Shown piece after piece: positions 61,920 to 64,000 of a stretch of 64,000 nt of DNA. The notes below the pieces were generated by a model. That model searched no databases. It was not told the DNA's origin and saw nothing but the letters and a program-made list of their open reading frames with translations. The position numbers and the translations under genes were made by a program. This DNA comes from Moringa oleifera (Eukaryota; Streptophyta; Magnoliopsida; Brassicales; Moringaceae): assembly GCA_021397835.1 (NCBI GenBank), contig JAJFZO010000799.1, forward strand, positions 2,976,001 through 3,040,000, in the 5' to 3' direction. Within the stretch, counting starts at the first letter, position 1. Each line of letters starts with the position of its first letter.

Positions 61920-62800
61920 GATATAATTTACAGCAACAGTCCAACATCCATGGATAGAAGATGGTCTGTAAGCTCCATAAATCAATTTATGGACTTGGAC
62001 AGACTTTAAGGCGGTGGTGTGCCGATTTTTTTCACGCTCCCATTATAATTGGTTGTGCTCCTTGTTCACCAGAGACACTCATTTGTTACCTTGTTGCCGT
62101 ATGTTCACAATATCATCTTTGGTCCTAATGCTCAAGTTATTCAAGTATTGAAATCATTTCTGTACACTAAATTAAAGCTCAAAGGATCTGGGTTCCGAGA
62201 CATACTTTCTTGGTTTTGAAATTGCCAGATCTTCTAGTGGCATTGTGTTGTCTCAAAGGTATTATACAATGCAACTCTTGGAAGATACTAGGCACCTAGG
62301 CTGTAAACCTGCTGCTGTTCTCATGGGCCCTAAACTTCAGTTTAGTACTTTTGATGGTGACCTCCTTCCGGATCCATCCATTTACAGAAGGTTAATTGGT
62401 CGTCTGCTGCACACTACCTTATCCAAGCCAGACGTTAGGTTCGTTGTGCATAAACTCAGTTTCTCCCTCAACCTCGTGTCCCTCATCTTCAGGCCATCTG
62501 CCACTTGTTGAGATATCTTAAGCATCAACCGGTAGAGGTCTTCTCTTCTCCTCTGCTTCTTCTGCCTTGAAGTTAAAGGCATTTGTTGATTCTAACGGAG
62601 GAACTTACCCAGATTCACCAAAATCTATCGCTGGCCTTTGTATGTAGAGTAGTTAATTAGCTAAGAGAGTTATTGGTAGTTGTAGTTAGTTTAATTACTA
62701 TTGAACGTGGCATTGCTTCGGCGTGTTCTATTTATACAGTATCATGCAATCTTCATGGATTGTTCAGCAGATGAATTAACAAGCTGAAGCATTCCTTTAT
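61920..62800 (+). mobile_element. truncated Ty1/copia fragment (end of reverse transcriptase, possible LTR)
   Basis: The plus strand reads, with frame breaks, KMVCKLHKSIYGLGQT near 61955, then YTMQLLEDTRHLGCKP, then PDPSIYRRLIGRLL and KPDVRFVVHKLS (62245-62490). These are the last third of the copia reverse transcriptase. The RNase H is missing or only a trace. From 62645 the sequence starts TGTAGAGTAGTTAATTAG and includes a TATA-like TTTATAC near 62735, so it may be the start of the element's 3' LTR. The family differs from the copia at 9-13 kb. Confidence 0.7.
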
Positions 62801-63110
62801 TTTCATGATCTCTCTCTCTTAACATGATTCTCCAAGCTAGATTGACTTATATATTCATTTAAGAAAAGAAAGTTAAACTGTAAACAAAAATATATGGGTC
62901 AATGCATTAATCATAGATAAATTGGATAGACAAAAATATGCTTAAAATAAACTATGCATAAATATATTTAAAATTCACAATTAAAATAATTGATTGAAAT
63001 AAATAAAAACTATCTCAACACGGCAATTTCTTTAGAAGGTCATCATGATATAAGATGTCTTGTTTTTTTGAAGTCATGAAAAGGACATAGGCTGCTTCCT
63101 CGTCGGCCTT

Positions 63111-63282
63111 GCTCTGTCTGTGATGTAAACTCTTTTCAATTTCTTTAGCTTCAAGCTTTGTTTGCCAGTTGTTTATGATGCATGCCATTCAAGGGTGCTC
63201 TGTCTTTGATGTAAACTCTTTCCAATTTCTTTAGCTTCAACCTTTATTTGCCAGTTGTTTATGATGTATGCCATTCCAAGGT
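63111..63282. repeat. 86-bp tandem duplication, two copies
   Basis: Units start at 63111 and 63197, both opening GCTCTGTCT and sharing TTTGCCAGTTGTTTATGATG. They differ at several bases. Confidence 0.9.
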
Positions 63283-63571
63283 GTTTGCGGCACTAATATA
63301 TTCTCACGTAACTAAATCAAATTAATCTCAAGTTGACAATACTTATAATGGATTCCGCATTTTGGGTGCAATAACATCATTTCGGAAACCCCCACCTCCC
63401 TAGAAATTCTTTGGTGCTTTTCAGATTAGGAAACCAACTGGATACCTTCCCCCATCTGTCAATAAGAAAAGATGGTTTCCTCCCATATTATGTACTGAAG
63501 TGACTATATACATAAGGGCTTTGCTTGAATTACTGTTGAAAATTGCAACAAATATAAAACCAAACTGCACT

Positions 63572-63670
63572 TCAGTTAACTTGCTCCCCACTAGCTAATC
63601 GTCTCTTCTCCTCTTCAACTTGTTCAAGCAATGCTTCAAGCTCTGCTTCTGATAAGCCTTCTAAGCGCTT
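63572..63670 (-). CDS. possible last exon of an unidentified minus-strand gene
   Basis: On the minus strand a good acceptor (TTTTACAG) precedes a 33-codon frame beginning KRLEGLSEAELEALLEQVEE, then EKRRLASGEQVN and a TGA at 63574-63572. The composition, a charged amphipathic helix, is protein-like and unlike the AT-rich surroundings. The rest of the gene would lie beyond 63670 and probably outside the window; I could not place another exon before 64000. The protein family was not recognised, so this remains tentative. Confidence 0.5.
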   Translation of the reverse strand, partial: KRLEGLSEAELEALLEQVEEEKRRLASGEQVN

Positions 63671-64000
63671 CTGTAAAATCATAATTAAAGCATGTTTCAT
63701 CACAGGAGAACACATAATAGAGCAATGAAAATATACGAAGGCGTCTGTTTCAGTTGCTAAGGAGACTAATAGCAGAATACCTTCCTACTGCCAACTATAG
63801 TATCAGTATTGGATTTTCATGCCACAGCCTCACCTCAGTTCAGAGGTCTTGAAAGCCAACCCAATGCCAGCAAAACAAGAAATGAATGCGAATTTCCCAT
63901 AAAAACCAGATTTGAGAAAAAAAACAAAGGGATAAAAGGACAGGCACAAGATAACTTTTCACAGAAATGTACAGTCTGGATACATCTCAGAACCTGAGTC
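63671..64000. other. end of window, presumed intron of the unidentified gene
   Basis: Nothing firm is seen here. If the exon at 63670-63572 is real, this is its upstream intron. Confidence 0.35.

Noticed and set aside
1..64000. CRISPR arrays, operons, phage or bacterial defence systems
   Set aside because: The sequence is plant nuclear DNA; the repeats seen are tandem, inverted or LTR repeats without regular unique spacers.

Overview
The window is nuclear DNA of a flowering plant, most likely a eudicot. It has GT-AG split genes, long AT-rich introns and spacers, and remnants of Ty1/copia, Ty3/gypsy and plant L1-type LINE elements. An intact homologue of STR (STUNTED ARBUSCULE), a gene usually lost in lineages without arbuscular mycorrhiza such as Brassicaceae, points to a mycorrhizal host. 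The LINE- and LTR-swollen introns resemble those of woody or early-diverging eudicots, but I cannot name the species.

Five complete genes were rebuilt exon by exon, and every splice phase closes. (1) 2246-16398 (+): a TDX-type Hip-TPR-thioredoxin protein, 10 exons, 383 aa. (2) 19827-17116 (-): the half-size ABCG transporter STR, 4 exons, 815 aa, convergent with TDX across 717 bp. (3) 28164-28991 (+): a GPI-anchored non-specific lipid transfer protein, 3 exons, 208 aa. (4) 37879-47888 (+): the mitochondrial cytochrome oxidase assembly factor SURF1, 6 exons, 371 aa. (5) 59831-49925 (-): a large leucine-rich-repeat protein resembling STK11/LKB1-interacting protein, 11 exons, 1128 aa. A sixth gene is suggested only by a possible last exon at 63670-63572 (-).

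Mobile DNA fills much of the rest. TDX intron 8 carries a LINE fragment with a run of 56 cytosines. TDX intron 9 carries a decayed copia element with both LTRs, a primer-binding site and a polypurine tract, plus a LINE 3' fragment. SURF1 intron 2 holds a long, broken LINE with a poly-A tail. A gypsy LTR, primer-binding site and gag remnant lies just upstream of STR. A foldback or TIR-type element lies at about 34920-35890, a small MITE-like element at 48805-49095, and a truncated copia fragment near 62 kb.

The spacer at 26191-27402 is a diverged genomic copy of part of gene 5, introns included, sitting about 30 kb away and now a pseudogene. The genes do not form an operon or pathway; this is ordinary eukaryotic single-gene organisation. 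The most biologically telling locus is STR. I found no CRISPR array, rRNA or convincing tRNA gene.
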